Below, in pieces: positions 51,517 to 60,046 of a stretch of 64,000 nucleotides of DNA. The DNA lies in assembly GCA_022827225.1 (NCBI GenBank), contig JAJDTJ010000136.1:1-64000 (forward strand), in the 5' to 3' direction. Every line of letters starts with the position of its first letter. The first letter of the stretch is position 1. Under the pieces are notes generated by a model. That model was not told where the DNA came from, ran no database searches, and worked only from the letters and a program-made list of their open reading frames with translations. Source of the stretch: Candidatus Poribacteria bacterium (GTDB taxonomy: Bacteria; Poribacteria; WGA-4E; WGA-3G). Both the position numbers and the translations under genes were made by a program.

Positions 51517-52466
51517 ACCGTTGTTTCCTCTTGTTGTGCAAACAACTGAAGTTGTTTACCATCAGTGGTATTGTTAGATTTAGCACTACCTCCTATACCT
51601 ATATGTTGTTCAAGACGTTTTGATTCGCCTTGCAGCAATTCCATAAATACTGGTCGTGCCTCCTTCCACATCAATTTTGCCTCGTTAAGTGAAAGTCCTA
51701 CTTTACCAAGTCGCCATTTTACTTCTCTATCCCACCATCGAGACGGAGTGAGGTTATGAACCAGACCGCTCTCGCAATAAAAACTAACCCAATTCAGCTG
51801 CCTCCATGGAAAGCCGGTTTCTTTTGCAGCCTTACTAAGGGCTGCCTTTCCCTGAGGAGTGTGTTTATCCAAAGCAACCCAAAATGGAAATTTTGATTCG
51901 CTTTTAGATCCCGCCTGTAATTTGGGTAGAGCATCTGTAACAGCTAGATAAGCTGCTGCTTGTATAAAAGCCATGTCCCAAGGCCATCCGCCTTTTCGAT
52001 AAGCAACAAAGGCACGTTTCACAAGGCGATTCACTGAATCAGACGAACACTGGGAAACGATCCATTCCCAGTATTTTTTTTCTCGTTGAATAGCGGCACT
52101 TACATGTTTAATATCAACATCTTCATCGGAACCAGTTAATACTGAATCGTCGCCTTCCGACAACGCATACGCCAGAGATCCAAGTCCAGTGGCATCTTTA
52201 AATTTTGGATATATAGCGGCTTGACGAAGTACATCACGTATTGCTGCGCGCTGCTCCTCCTTTTTTTCGGGTAGTTCCCATTCTCCAATAAGGGGCCAGC
52301 ACTCTTCCACGATAATCACCCCCACCCGCCGCTTCAACCATTTTATGTCATCAATTTCATAAAGATGATCTACAACTTTAGCGACAAGCGTATGGTTACC
52401 ACGGCGCACCGCTTTTTGAAGCAACGATCTGCAGTCTTGATGTGTGTTTGGATTAGCCTTACGCAT
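51513..52466 (-). CDS. Unknown protein, partner of the 50617 gene
   Basis: A 317-residue, mostly helical protein. The N-terminus (DCRSLLQKAVRRGNHTLVAK, then VGVIIVEECWPLIGEW) recalls the C-terminal domain of MgsA/RarA-type clamp-loader ATPases (SxLQKAIRRG, VIAxEDxG), but there is no Walker motif, so no ATPase is claimed. A low-complexity tail (GGSAKSNNTTDGKQLQLFAQ) follows. It ends 4 nt inside the next gene (ATGA), indicating coupling. It starts 5 nt after the DUF1992 stop. No confident function. Confidence 0.45.
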   Translation of the reverse strand: MRKANPNTHQDCRSLLQKAVRRGNHTLVAKVVDHLYEIDDIKWLKRRVGVIIVEECWPLIGEWELPEKKEEQRAAIRDVLRQAAIYPKFKDATGLGSLAYALSEGDDSVLTGSDEDVDIKHVSAAIQREKKYWEWIVSQCSSDSVNRLVKRAFVAYRKGGWPWDMAFIQAAAYLAVTDALPKLQAGSKSESKFPFWVALDKHTPQGKAALSKAAKETGFPWRQLNWVSFYCESGLVHNLTPSRWWDREVKWRLGKVGLSLNEAKLMWKEARPVFMELLQGESKRLEQHIGIGGSAKSNNTTDGKQLQLFAQQEETTV

Positions 52467-52471
52467 CTGGC

Positions 52472-52957
52472 TTAATTACCTTCCAATAAACTTGGACACA
52501 TCTCCTGAAAACGAATCAGTGCTGCTTCTCTGTTCACCAAGGCATATTGCCGATTTCGGGTTGGCATCAGGAGATTCACACGCTGGATTTTCCGATTCAG
52601 GTTATCGAGTTTCTCACCGTACTGTTCAATACTACGCGTACGTTCCTGCTCAAAAGTCCGACTGATTGTTCGGTGCCGTTCCGGGTGTCGCTGTATAAGC
52701 GCAGCTAACCGTTCACGACGGGCTTTCAGGTTTGTGAGGAGCCTTTCAAGTTGTACTTTTTCCTGTTTAATCTCTTTTTCCAATTCAACCCACCGCGGCG
52801 CGAATCCGTTCTCCTTTAAAAGCCGGTTCGCCATTCGAGCTTGCGGGGTCAAGAAAGGATTAACATCCAACTTGAGCGGTTTGCCTTTACCGGGCAAATT
52901 TGAGAATTCGCCACGTTCCATCGCCTCTTCAATCTGTTTATTGACATTGATGGGCAT
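52472..52957 (-). CDS. DUF1992 (DnaJ-homologue subfamily C member 28-type) protein
   Basis: A 161-residue protein whose N-terminus is diagnostic of DUF1992: QIEEAMERGEFSNLPGKGKP, LKLDVNPFL, MANRLLKENGFAPRWVELEK. A long, highly charged coiled coil follows (KEIKQEKVQLERLLTNLKAR). A strong AGGAGG precedes the start. The function is unknown; the family is widespread and sometimes linked to DnaJ domains, absent here. It lies just downstream of atpG, separated by tandem heptameric repeats. Confidence 0.85.
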   Translation of the reverse strand: MPINVNKQIEEAMERGEFSNLPGKGKPLKLDVNPFLTPQARMANRLLKENGFAPRWVELEKEIKQEKVQLERLLTNLKARRERLAALIQRHPERHRTISRTFEQERTRSIEQYGEKLDNLNRKIQRVNLLMPTRNRQYALVNREAALIRFQEMCPSLLEGN

Positions 52958-52969
52958 CTGAAACCTCCT

Positions 52970-53065
52970 CGGCTATCGGTAATTGGCTATCGGCTATCGG
53001 CTATCAGCAAAGAGAATGTTTGTTAAACCATAGTTCTCTATCTGACTGCTAATCGCTGACCGCTG
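52970..53065. repeat. Heptameric GGCTATC repeats and CTGA-type repeats
   Basis: Four near-perfect GGCTATC units (52973-53006: GGCTATCGGTAATTGGCTATC, then GGCTATCGGCTATCAGC) are followed by ACTGCTAATCGCTGACCGCTGATGGC-like short direct repeats. The spacer lies between atpG and the DUF1992 gene. The type matches the heptad repeats at 32673-32750 and the CTGA-rich patch at 16396. Confidence 0.6.
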
Positions 53066-53075
53066 ATGGCTACTT

Positions 53076-53954
53076 TTACCCCTCCAATGCAGCTGCGCCA
53101 CTTACAATCTCGGAAATTTCTGTTGTGATCTGCGTTTGACGTGCTCGGTTGCGCTGGAGAATTAACTCGTCGATGAGTTCTTTCGCCTTTTGTGTTGCGT
53201 TTTCCATTGCCGCCATTCGTGCCGCTTGCTCTGCCGCGTTGGAATCTAAAAGCACTTTCCACATTTGCATATTCAGGTGTTTTCCGAGTAGCATTTCAAA
53301 GAGTTCCACCTGTCCCGGCTCATAGATATAATCAAGGAAGAGTTCATCACCTTCTGGCATTTCAGGTTCTAATGGAAGAAGTTGTTCAACAAGCACCGTC
53401 TGGAGAATGGCAGACTTGAAATTGTTGTAGATGACCTCAACTTTGTCAATTTTTTTGTCAGTATAGAGATGTTCAAACTCGTGGACAACATCGACGGCTG
53501 TTTGGAATTCAAGTTGACGGAAAATATTGAGGTATGAATCCGTAATGTCATATCCGCGGCGCACAAAATGCTCGTGCCCTCGTCTCCCGATGCAAATGAG
53601 CGTTACATCCGCGCCACTATCTTGATAGTATTCTATACGTTGTGTGGTTGTCCGAGTAACGTTACTATTGAAACTGCCACACAACCCTCGGTCGGCGGAG
53701 ACAGAGACGATACAGACATGCTTTAATTCGCGTGTCTCAAGCAGCGGATGGACCAACGCTTCCTCTTCGGTGTTTGCCTGTGAGATTAAATGACCGAGAA
53801 TCGTGTTGAGTTTATCCGCATAAGGGCGCGTCGCCAGAATATTTTCTTGCGCACGACGGAGCCGTGCCGCAGCGACGACACGCATCGCATCGGTAACTTG
53901 CTCAATATTTTTAATGCTGGCAATGCGCCGCCGAATCTCTCGTAACGTTGCCAT
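53076..53954 (-). CDS. atpG: ATP synthase gamma subunit
   Basis: A 292-residue rotor shaft subunit. N-terminal RRIASIKNIEQVTDAMRVVA and C-terminal ENATQKAKELIDELILQRNR, with ITTEISEIVSGAAALEG, form the antiparallel coiled coil typical of gamma. The central Rossmann-like domain includes SADRGLCGSFN. It starts 2 nt after atpA ends, so the pair is tightly coupled. The length is normal. Confidence 0.97.
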   Translation of the reverse strand: MATLREIRRRIASIKNIEQVTDAMRVVAAARLRRAQENILATRPYADKLNTILGHLISQANTEEEALVHPLLETRELKHVCIVSVSADRGLCGSFNSNVTRTTTQRIEYYQDSGADVTLICIGRRGHEHFVRRGYDITDSYLNIFRQLEFQTAVDVVHEFEHLYTDKKIDKVEVIYNNFKSAILQTVLVEQLLPLEPEMPEGDELFLDYIYEPGQVELFEMLLGKHLNMQMWKVLLDSNAAEQAARMAAMENATQKAKELIDELILQRNRARQTQITTEISEIVSGAAALEG

Positions 53955-53956
53955 GG

Positions 53957-55588
53957 TTACTCACCTTCTATGGACGTGTCTGCTGCTTCTGTGGAAGTAT
54001 CTTCTGCTACTGTAGTCGTGTCCGCTGCTACCGTGTCTGCCGCTTCTACTTGCGGCATTGATACGGGTGTGTCACTCCAATTTTCCTTGAACGTCTTGAC
54101 AGCATTGTGTAAGGTTTCAAGCCCTTCATCACTGAGTAGACCGGTTTCTGCAATTTCCGTGAGGAGTTCTGCGTGATTCCGATCCAGGTATTGCAGGAAT
54201 TCGGATTCAAACCGTGCGACTTCCGCTTCCGGAACATCGTCAAGATAGCCATTGCTACCACAAAAGATAGAAGCGACTTCCCGTTCTACAGGCATCGGTT
54301 GATATTGCGGTTGTTTCAGCAATTCAACGAGACGTGTGCCGCGTAGGAGTAGGGATTGCGTTAAGGCATCCAAATCCGACCCAAATTGTGCGAACGCTGC
54401 GACTTCTCGGAAATTCGCGAGATCAATTTTAAGGGTCCCCGCGACCTCTTCCGATTTCATGGCTTTAACTTGCGCATCGCCGCCAACACGGGACACAGAC
54501 AAACCGACATCAATAGCCGGTCGTACGCCTTGATTGAACAGGTCCGTTGTCAGGTATATCTGTCCATCGGTAATAGAAATAACATTTGTCGGGATATAGG
54601 TCGTCAAGTCGCCTTCAAAGATTTCAATAATCGGTAGGGCAGTGAGGGAACCGCCGCCGAGCTCGTCGCTGAGTTTCGCAGCACGTTCTAAGAGTCGTGA
54701 GTGTAGGTAGAAGACATCTCCCGGATACGCTTCACGACCCGGGGGTCTTCGTGAAAGTAGTGACATCTGGCGGTATGCCCACGCGTGTTTCGTCAGGTCG
54801 TCGTAGATAATAAGCGCGTGTTTGCCGTTGTCTCTGAAGTATTCACCCATCGCTGTGCCGGAATAAGGTGCAAGGTATTGAAGCGGGGACGGTGCACTCG
54901 CAGGCGCAGAGACGATAGTGGTATATTCCAGCGCGTTATGCTCACGAAGCGTTGACGCAACCTGTGCCAAAGTAGAACCTTTCTGCCCAATAGCGACATA
55001 GATACAGTAGACATCTGTATCCTTCTGGTTCAGGATAGTGTCAATCGCAATAGCAGTCTTTCCGGTTCGCCGGTCGCCGATGATAAGTTCCCGTTGACCT
55101 CTCCCAATCGGTGTCAGACTATCAATAGCCTTTAGCCCTGTATAGAGCGGTTCACCCACGGGTTGGCGTTGAACAATGCCCAACCCTTTCTGTTCCACTG
55201 GGAGTCGGTGCTCTGTTTCAATGTCGCCTAAACCGTCAATCGGTTGACCGAGTGCGTCAACAATCCGTCCGAGGAGTGCTTCACCGACGGGCACTTCCGG
55301 TAGACTTCCGGTTCGTTTGGCGGTATCGCCTTCGTGTATAAGTTGGTCTTCACCGAACAGAACGCATCCGACGTTATCTTCTTCGAGATTGAAAGCGATG
55401 CCGTAGATGTCGTTCGGAAATTCGATCATTTCGCTTGCCATCGCATTGGCAAGCCCATGCACCCGTGCGATACCGTCGCCGACTTCCAGCACCGTGCCGG
55501 AATCATAGACATCCACGTCCTGTTGAAACTGTTGCAGCTGTTGTTTAAGGATATTTGATATTTCGTCTGGTCGGACTTCTCTTGCCAT
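53957..55588 (-). CDS. atpA: ATP synthase alpha subunit
   Basis: A 543-residue F1 alpha subunit with an intact fold: DGIARVHGL, Walker A GDRRTGKTAIA, VIYDDLTKHAWAYRQMSLL and the conserved VSRVGG around the active-site loop. An unusual acidic, Thr/Ala-rich tail of about 35 residues follows position 505 (MPQVEAADTVAADTTTVAED, then STEAADTSIEGE), with an AADT repeat. It is not part of known alpha subunits (usually 500-515 residues). The tail may be a disordered species-specific extension. Confidence 0.98.
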   Translation of the reverse strand: MAREVRPDEISNILKQQLQQFQQDVDVYDSGTVLEVGDGIARVHGLANAMASEMIEFPNDIYGIAFNLEEDNVGCVLFGEDQLIHEGDTAKRTGSLPEVPVGEALLGRIVDALGQPIDGLGDIETEHRLPVEQKGLGIVQRQPVGEPLYTGLKAIDSLTPIGRGQRELIIGDRRTGKTAIAIDTILNQKDTDVYCIYVAIGQKGSTLAQVASTLREHNALEYTTIVSAPASAPSPLQYLAPYSGTAMGEYFRDNGKHALIIYDDLTKHAWAYRQMSLLSRRPPGREAYPGDVFYLHSRLLERAAKLSDELGGGSLTALPIIEIFEGDLTTYIPTNVISITDGQIYLTTDLFNQGVRPAIDVGLSVSRVGGDAQVKAMKSEEVAGTLKIDLANFREVAAFAQFGSDLDALTQSLLLRGTRLVELLKQPQYQPMPVEREVASIFCGSNGYLDDVPEAEVARFESEFLQYLDRNHAELLTEIAETGLLSDEGLETLHNAVKTFKENWSDTPVSMPQVEAADTVAADTTTVAEDTSTEAADTSIEGE

Positions 55589-55622
55589 ATTTTAACATTC
55601 CTTGCTGATGGCGGTAGTGCCG

Positions 55623-56162
55623 TTAGCCTTGTGCGAGTCGTTGCCGTAAATGTTGAAGTTGTGTTGCGACACTGGCATCAAAGACAGTGTCATTTAATTT
55701 TACAATAAACCCGCCCCGAATCTGCGCATCAATTTCGGTCTCCAAGCGTACCTGTTTTCCCGAGTATACACCTAATTGCTGTCTGAGTTGCTCCTGTTGT
55801 GCTGGCGTTAGCGGTACAGCGGTCGTCACCTTCGCAACGACTCGACCGGCAGCTTCATCGACGATTGCTGAAAAGACATCCATTATCGCGATGAGATAGC
55901 GTTCACGTTGTTTCAACGCAAGTAACTTGAGAAAATTGATTGTCAACGGATGCGTCGCATCGGCAAAGATCTGCTGAAAGGTCTCGCTCTTAAATTGCGG
56001 AGACAAGATAGGGCTTGAGATTAATTGTGCGAATTCCTGAGACTGCTCAATCAACTCGCGTAGCTTATCTATATCTCTGACAATATCTGCCAAAGCATTT
56101 TGTTCCGATGCTGCCTCGTATAGCGCGCGGGCATAAGGTTTAGCGACCCGAATGTCTCTCAT
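55623..56162 (-). CDS. atpH: ATP synthase delta subunit
   Basis: A 179-residue F1 delta subunit. The N-terminal helical domain (VAKPYARALYEAASEQNALA) is followed by the C-terminal domain (TTAVPLTPAQQEQLRQQLGV, then ETEIDAQIRGGFIVKLND), which has the family's conserved GG. The delta subunit joins the peripheral stalk to the F1 head. It is followed by atpA after 34 nt. Confidence 0.95.
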   Translation of the reverse strand: MRDIRVAKPYARALYEAASEQNALADIVRDIDKLRELIEQSQEFAQLISSPILSPQFKSETFQQIFADATHPLTINFLKLLALKQRERYLIAIMDVFSAIVDEAAGRVVAKVTTAVPLTPAQQEQLRQQLGVYSGKQVRLETEIDAQIRGGFIVKLNDTVFDASVATQLQHLRQRLAQG

Positions 56163-56275
56163 AATCGGTTTTTACCTATCATATAGTTCGATAGCACGTG
56201 TTGCCTTCCCAGTGAGAGGTGGGACTCCAGTGTTAAAACTGTACCAAAAAATAACGTTCTTAAACGGTATCCGTG

Positions 56276-56869
56276 CTAACGAGAATCCGCTGGCAACCGA
56301 CGAATGGATGCATCAATGATATGCTGATGCCGTTCTGCGTTAAGTTCTTCACTTATGATCTTGCCTGCGGCATCAATTGCGAGTTCAGCAACAACGCCTC
56401 GCAGTTCCGAGATGGCATCATCTTTTTCCCGCTGGATCTCGGCTCTGGCTCTTGCGACTTCGGCTTCCGCTTCTTGGCGTGCTTGTGTAAGGATTTGTTG
56501 ACGTTCGGCATTGCCTTGATCAATCGCGGTTTGGATCTTCGCTTGCGCTTCTGTCTCAATATCGGCTAAGCGTTGACGCGTCTCTGCGGTGAGACGGTCT
56601 AACTCTTCTCGATCTGTTCGCAGCTGCTCAATCTGTGTGGCGATTGCTTCCCTGCGTTCCTCTAAAAGTCCACCGACCTTGCCGAAAACAAACTTCCAAA
56701 GTACCGCAAGCACAACCAGAAAACCGATGACTTGGATGATGATGATTTTCGGATCAATTCCAAGTCCTGTTAGTAGGTCTCCCTCGCCAGCGGGTGCCTC
56801 GGCACCGAATACGCTTGTAATGCATACGCACATGAAGATGAAGCAAAATCCGTATATCTTTTTTGGCAT
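56276..56869 (-). CDS. atpF: ATP synthase b subunit with N-terminal signal-like extension
   Basis: The start at 56869 (AGGAAAC upstream) is preferred. A 197-residue peripheral-stalk subunit. The first 30 residues (IYGFCFIFMCVCITSVFGAE) look like a cleavable signal peptide, before the real membrane anchor (PKIIIIQVIGFLVVLAVLWK, about 40-60). A long charged coiled coil (EERREAIATQIEQLRTDREE and on) reaches the C-terminus. The signal-like extension is unusual; atpB has one as well. Confidence 0.93.
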   Translation of the reverse strand: MPKKIYGFCFIFMCVCITSVFGAEAPAGEGDLLTGLGIDPKIIIIQVIGFLVVLAVLWKFVFGKVGGLLEERREAIATQIEQLRTDREELDRLTAETRQRLADIETEAQAKIQTAIDQGNAERQQILTQARQEAEAEVARARAEIQREKDDAISELRGVVAELAIDAAGKIISEELNAERHQHIIDASIRRLPADSR

Positions 56870-56974
56870 AAGTTTCCTATGTTCTGCTGTCGGATACTCC
56901 AGCAAGTTGGGACAATCTGCAGGGTGCCCCAACATTGTGGAGATTTGAGGTGATTGATTTTGCGGTTGATGCTA

Positions 56975-57268
56975 CTAATTCCCACCCATCTGTTCCGCTG
57001 AAATGCGGATCAATTCTATCAGCATACCTTTGTCTGGGAGGTTGTTGAGCTGTAAAATAAAGAACATCAACAAGGCATAGATAACGAGTGATTCAATGAG
57101 TGCCAAACCGATAATCATTGCCGTTTGGATCTGCGGTGCGGATTCCGGTTGACGTGCGATACCTTCAAGAGCGGTGCTTGTGGCACTTCCTTGTGCTCTT
57201 GAGGCGAAAATGACGGCGATTGGCAACCCTAATGTTACACCAAATGCCAACACTGCTAAATAAATCAT
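56975..57268 (-). CDS. atpE: ATP synthase c subunit
   Basis: A 97-residue proteolipid with two membrane helices (about 1-25 and 50-75) and the polar loop ARQPE (38-42). The ion-binding Glu59 lies in LIESLVIYALL. Gln26 sits exactly 33 residues before Glu59, and Ser60 and Tyr64 follow it. Gln, Glu, Ser and Tyr are ligand positions in Na+-binding c-rings, though the neighbouring Thr of the classic Na+ form is Leu here. Na+ coupling is therefore possible but not proven. A longer C-terminal tail (DKGMLIELIRISAEQMGGN) than usual is present. Confidence 0.95.
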   Translation of the reverse strand: MIYLAVLAFGVTLGLPIAVIFASRAQGSATSTALEGIARQPESAPQIQTAMIIGLALIESLVIYALLMFFILQLNNLPDKGMLIELIRISAEQMGGN

Positions 57269-57383
57269 GGAAGTTCTCCTATTATTATTTTTTAAAAAAT
57301 CGTGACCTAAGGGTCGCGCTTACATGTATTTAAAGACTCGGAGGGTTGGCATAAATGCCGGACCTTCTTCCGATTGAGTCGAA

Positions 57384-58211
57384 TTAATGATGTGCTTCGT
57401 GTGCCTCATCATGTTCAATAAACATCACTATATAGATGGATGTTAAGATAGTGAAAACAAACGCTTGCAGAAAGCCAGCAAACAATCCAAAGAACAACAT
57501 CGGGACTTGAACCGGTATAAACGGAATAGCATCAAGAATAAGTATGCCCACGGCGAGTTTTGTCAATTCAATAACAACCGATTTTTCGCCAAAAATGTTT
57601 CCGAAAAGCCGGATAGCGAGCGAACCCGCGCGAGAGAGTTGCGCGATGACCTCAAGTGGGAACATCAAAACACCTAACCACGGTGGATTGCCCGCCAGGT
57701 GCTTGAGGTAGCCGACGACTCCATTCTCTTTAATAGCAATAATTTGAACACCTAATACAGCCGTTATACCGAGTGCAAGTGTTGTATTCAAATCTGCTGT
57801 TGGGGGTTGAAGACCCGGAATGACTCCGAGGAAGTTCAAGAAGAGGATGAAGATGAAAAAGGAGCCAACGAATGGGACATACTTTTTGCCGTGTTCGCCT
57901 AAAATACCGCCGAAGAAATCCATGATTCCGCCGACGAACACCTCTAAAAGCGTTTGTCCTTTCCCCTCAGGGAGCCGCTTCAATTTCCGGGTGACGAAAA
58001 TAAAAAACAGTGTTAAGACGAGAACAACAAAGTATGTGTTGGGGATGAGATCGGGCTGATGCCACCGCGTCGGTTCAGGGATTATTTCATCGGGTAAAAG
58101 TCGTGAAATCGGATAGAACAAACTACGGTGACCGTTGTCGGCTGCGAAACTCCCAACTCCTATTGCCAAACTGAGTCCCACAACCAAGCAGATAAACGAT
58201 AGCTTTTTCAT
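57384..58211 (-). CDS. atpB: ATP synthase a subunit
   Basis: A 275-residue integral membrane F0 subunit. A signal-like segment (KKLSFICLVVGLSLAIGVGS) precedes the usual five to six helices. The essential Arg is in GSLAIRLFGNIF (about residue 208), facing the c-ring carboxylate. The C-terminus ends HDEAHEAHH. The order atpB-atpE-atpF-atpH-atpA-atpG is the standard bacterial one. Confidence 0.97.
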   Translation of the reverse strand: MKKLSFICLVVGLSLAIGVGSFAADNGHRSLFYPISRLLPDEIIPEPTRWHQPDLIPNTYFVVLVLTLFFIFVTRKLKRLPEGKGQTLLEVFVGGIMDFFGGILGEHGKKYVPFVGSFFIFILFLNFLGVIPGLQPPTADLNTTLALGITAVLGVQIIAIKENGVVGYLKHLAGNPPWLGVLMFPLEVIAQLSRAGSLAIRLFGNIFGEKSVVIELTKLAVGILILDAIPFIPVQVPMLFFGLFAGFLQAFVFTILTSIYIVMFIEHDEAHEAHH

Positions 58212-58280
58212 GTTTTATTTTATGTCTCTTAAAAGGTAGCGGTGGTTTTGCGTGCTTTCTCTCAATTTGAAAACTTCACC

Positions 58281-58691
58281 TCACGATTGATTGGGACCCT
58301 TATTGGAAAGAATGGACATTAGCAAACTGATCGCTTTGATAATGATGGCACCTTGTACTAAGGCAACCCCGCCAGCGAAGGCATAGACATTCATCCATTC
58401 CACTTTGTTAAATAAGAAATAGAGACACACGCCGAGCACTGCGTATTTGCCAAGGGAGATGAATCCGAATAAGTACTTTGTTTTTTGCGTTTTCCCGGGC
58501 CGAATCAGTCGCCGAACCGCAAATTCAAGCGACCAAAACAGACTTAGACCGATGGCACTGCCAATCAAAAAACTCGGGAGCGCAAGACGTTTGAAGACCA
58601 ACAACACTGCCGCAATGGCTACGGTAAGGCAGATCGTCAAGACGTAGGTATGGCGGATAAATCGGTCACCAAATTCCAAAACGGGACCCAT
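58281..58691 (-). CDS. atpI: ATP synthase subunit I-like protein
   Basis: The start at 58691 is chosen because AGGAG lies 9-13 nt upstream; TTG 58712 is less likely. A 136-residue protein with four predicted membrane helices (TYVLTICLTVAIAAVLLVF, ALPSFLIGSAIGLSLFW, GFISLGKYAVLGVCLYF, NVYAFAGGVALVQGAIIIKA). It resembles the ATP synthase I family, which helps assemble the c-ring. It lies directly upstream of atpB. Confidence 0.75.
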   Translation of the reverse strand: MGPVLEFGDRFIRHTYVLTICLTVAIAAVLLVFKRLALPSFLIGSAIGLSLFWSLEFAVRRLIRPGKTQKTKYLFGFISLGKYAVLGVCLYFLFNKVEWMNVYAFAGGVALVQGAIIIKAISLLMSILSNKGPNQS

Positions 58692-58766
58692 TGTGACTGA
58701 CTCCTTTGTCAAAGTGACGGCGAACCACGGCTGCCGAAATCTCCAGATCCCTAATACTTTCAGGTA

Positions 58767-59060
58767 TTATTCTTCCTCAGCGTCCTGCGCTTGGCGTGAA
58801 TCGATAGGGCGCTGTTTTTCCATGTTTTTAAGCCGTCGGTTCCAGCGTGCCACCGAGCGAAACATTTCCATGAACCCAGCGACAACCCCCATTCCGAAAC
58901 CGATATAGGATCCAACCGCAGCGTTGCCTAATTTCCCACCGAGCCACTTACCACCGAAATAACCGATACAGATCGCAAGCGCAAGCGTTATCCCGATAGA
59001 AGCGAGGTCAAACATCCCGACATTTTCATTTTTAATTTGATTTAACCGATGTTTAAACAT
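58767..59060 (-). CDS. AtpZ/AtpI-type ATP synthase accessory protein
   Basis: The start at 59060 follows GGGAG; longer in-frame versions reach 59153. A 97-residue protein with two membrane helices (about 16-60; GITLALAICIGYFGGKWLGG, then YIGFGMGVVAGFMEMFRS), typical of the small AtpZ family (putative Mg2+/Ca2+ uptake or F0 assembly factor). First gene of the ATP synthase operon. Confidence 0.75.
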   Translation of the reverse strand: MFKHRLNQIKNENVGMFDLASIGITLALAICIGYFGGKWLGGKLGNAAVGSYIGFGMGVVAGFMEMFRSVARWNRRLKNMEKQRPIDSRQAQDAEEE

Positions 59061-59124
59061 AGCGGTCGCTCCCATAAACTGAAAATGGCACTGGGAACAG
59101 ATTACCTCGTCCGCAACGCTATAT

Positions 59125-59153
59125 ATTATATCACAAGATTGTAGAGAATGCAA
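59125..59153 (-). promoter_or_regulatory. Promoter of the ATP synthase operon
   Basis: On the minus strand: TTGCAT (59153-59148), 17 nt, then TATAAT (59130-59125), about 65 nt before the first atp gene. The next upstream gene stops at 59208, so this is probably the operon's start. Confidence 0.6.
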
Positions 59154-59207
59154 AAAAAATGGAATATTTTCTGCAATTAGGAATTTGTTGAAAGTTATAC
59201 GGTCGCC

Positions 59208-60008
59208 TTAATCGTCGGCGATGCCTGTGGTGATTTCAACCTGTCTTTCATCTCTCACGATCCGCTCAATATAGAGTGTGAATGGATACGTCTGATGGTT
59301 TTTATATTTTTCGAGGTTAGGCGGAAACGGACCATCTCCTGCAGCATCATCTACAATCCAAAATGTCACATTTCTATCATTTGTGGCAAGCGTCATTGCA
59401 CCTGAATAATCTTTTACCAGTTCCGGATCCACATCATCTTGAATCCCCAGCAACGCATTGAGCCTATCGAGTGAAACAGTCGCTTGAAGCCGCACTGTTT
59501 TCCCAACATAATTTGGATCACCAGCTACAATCTGTTCGAGCGTCGTGTCAATGACTTCAATATCGGCTTTCGCTGTATGTTCAGGAACATCAGCCCAAAC
59601 GATGAAAAAACGATTTCCGTGTATAGTGGTGTCTTCGGAAATATTTTTGATAAGAAGTGTGAAGGTGTAGGTCGTATGCCCTCGGATGTGTGCCAGATCA
59701 CTCTGCATGTAGTTTGAATAGTAGTGATTGAGCACAAGCTGAGCGTCGGAGTCGATGATAAAAAAATAGACGCTGTCGTGGTGCGTAAACAGTTCTAATC
59801 TCGGCGGCGTACCATCAGAACTTGGATAAATTCTGCCGGCAGCGGTAATCGTAACCTTCTGTCCTTTGTATTTTGAGTGGACACCGTGTGCTTCAACATC
59901 GTTGACAATATCGGTGAGGATGATCGGTTCTTCCTGATGCAATTTTGCAGCACATCCACCACCAATGAAAATGGCAAGGCACGCAATGAAAGACGCAAAA
60001 ATCTTCAT
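59208..60008 (-). CDS. Exported lipoprotein of unknown function
   Basis: The start at 60008 is chosen for its position before a clear signal (FASFIACLAIFIGGGCAAKL). The lipobox IGGGC predicts a lipid-anchored, 266-residue protein. Two similar halves each begin around a phrase such as YKGQKVTITAAGRIYP and YVGKTVRLQATVSLDRL, followed by a hydrophobic-beta segment (TYTFTLLIKNI, TYPFTLYIERI), suggesting a tandem OB-like domain duplication. It is near a sulfatase gene (38 nt upstream on the same strand). Confidence 0.6.
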   Translation of the reverse strand: MKIFASFIACLAIFIGGGCAAKLHQEEPIILTDIVNDVEAHGVHSKYKGQKVTITAAGRIYPSSDGTPPRLELFTHHDSVYFFIIDSDAQLVLNHYYSNYMQSDLAHIRGHTTYTFTLLIKNISEDTTIHGNRFFIVWADVPEHTAKADIEVIDTTLEQIVAGDPNYVGKTVRLQATVSLDRLNALLGIQDDVDPELVKDYSGAMTLATNDRNVTFWIVDDAAGDGPFPPNLEKYKNHQTYPFTLYIERIVRDERQVEITTGIADD

Positions 60009-60046
60009 GTACAGGTTCCCTCGGAAGACTATGGCAAGCATCGAAC

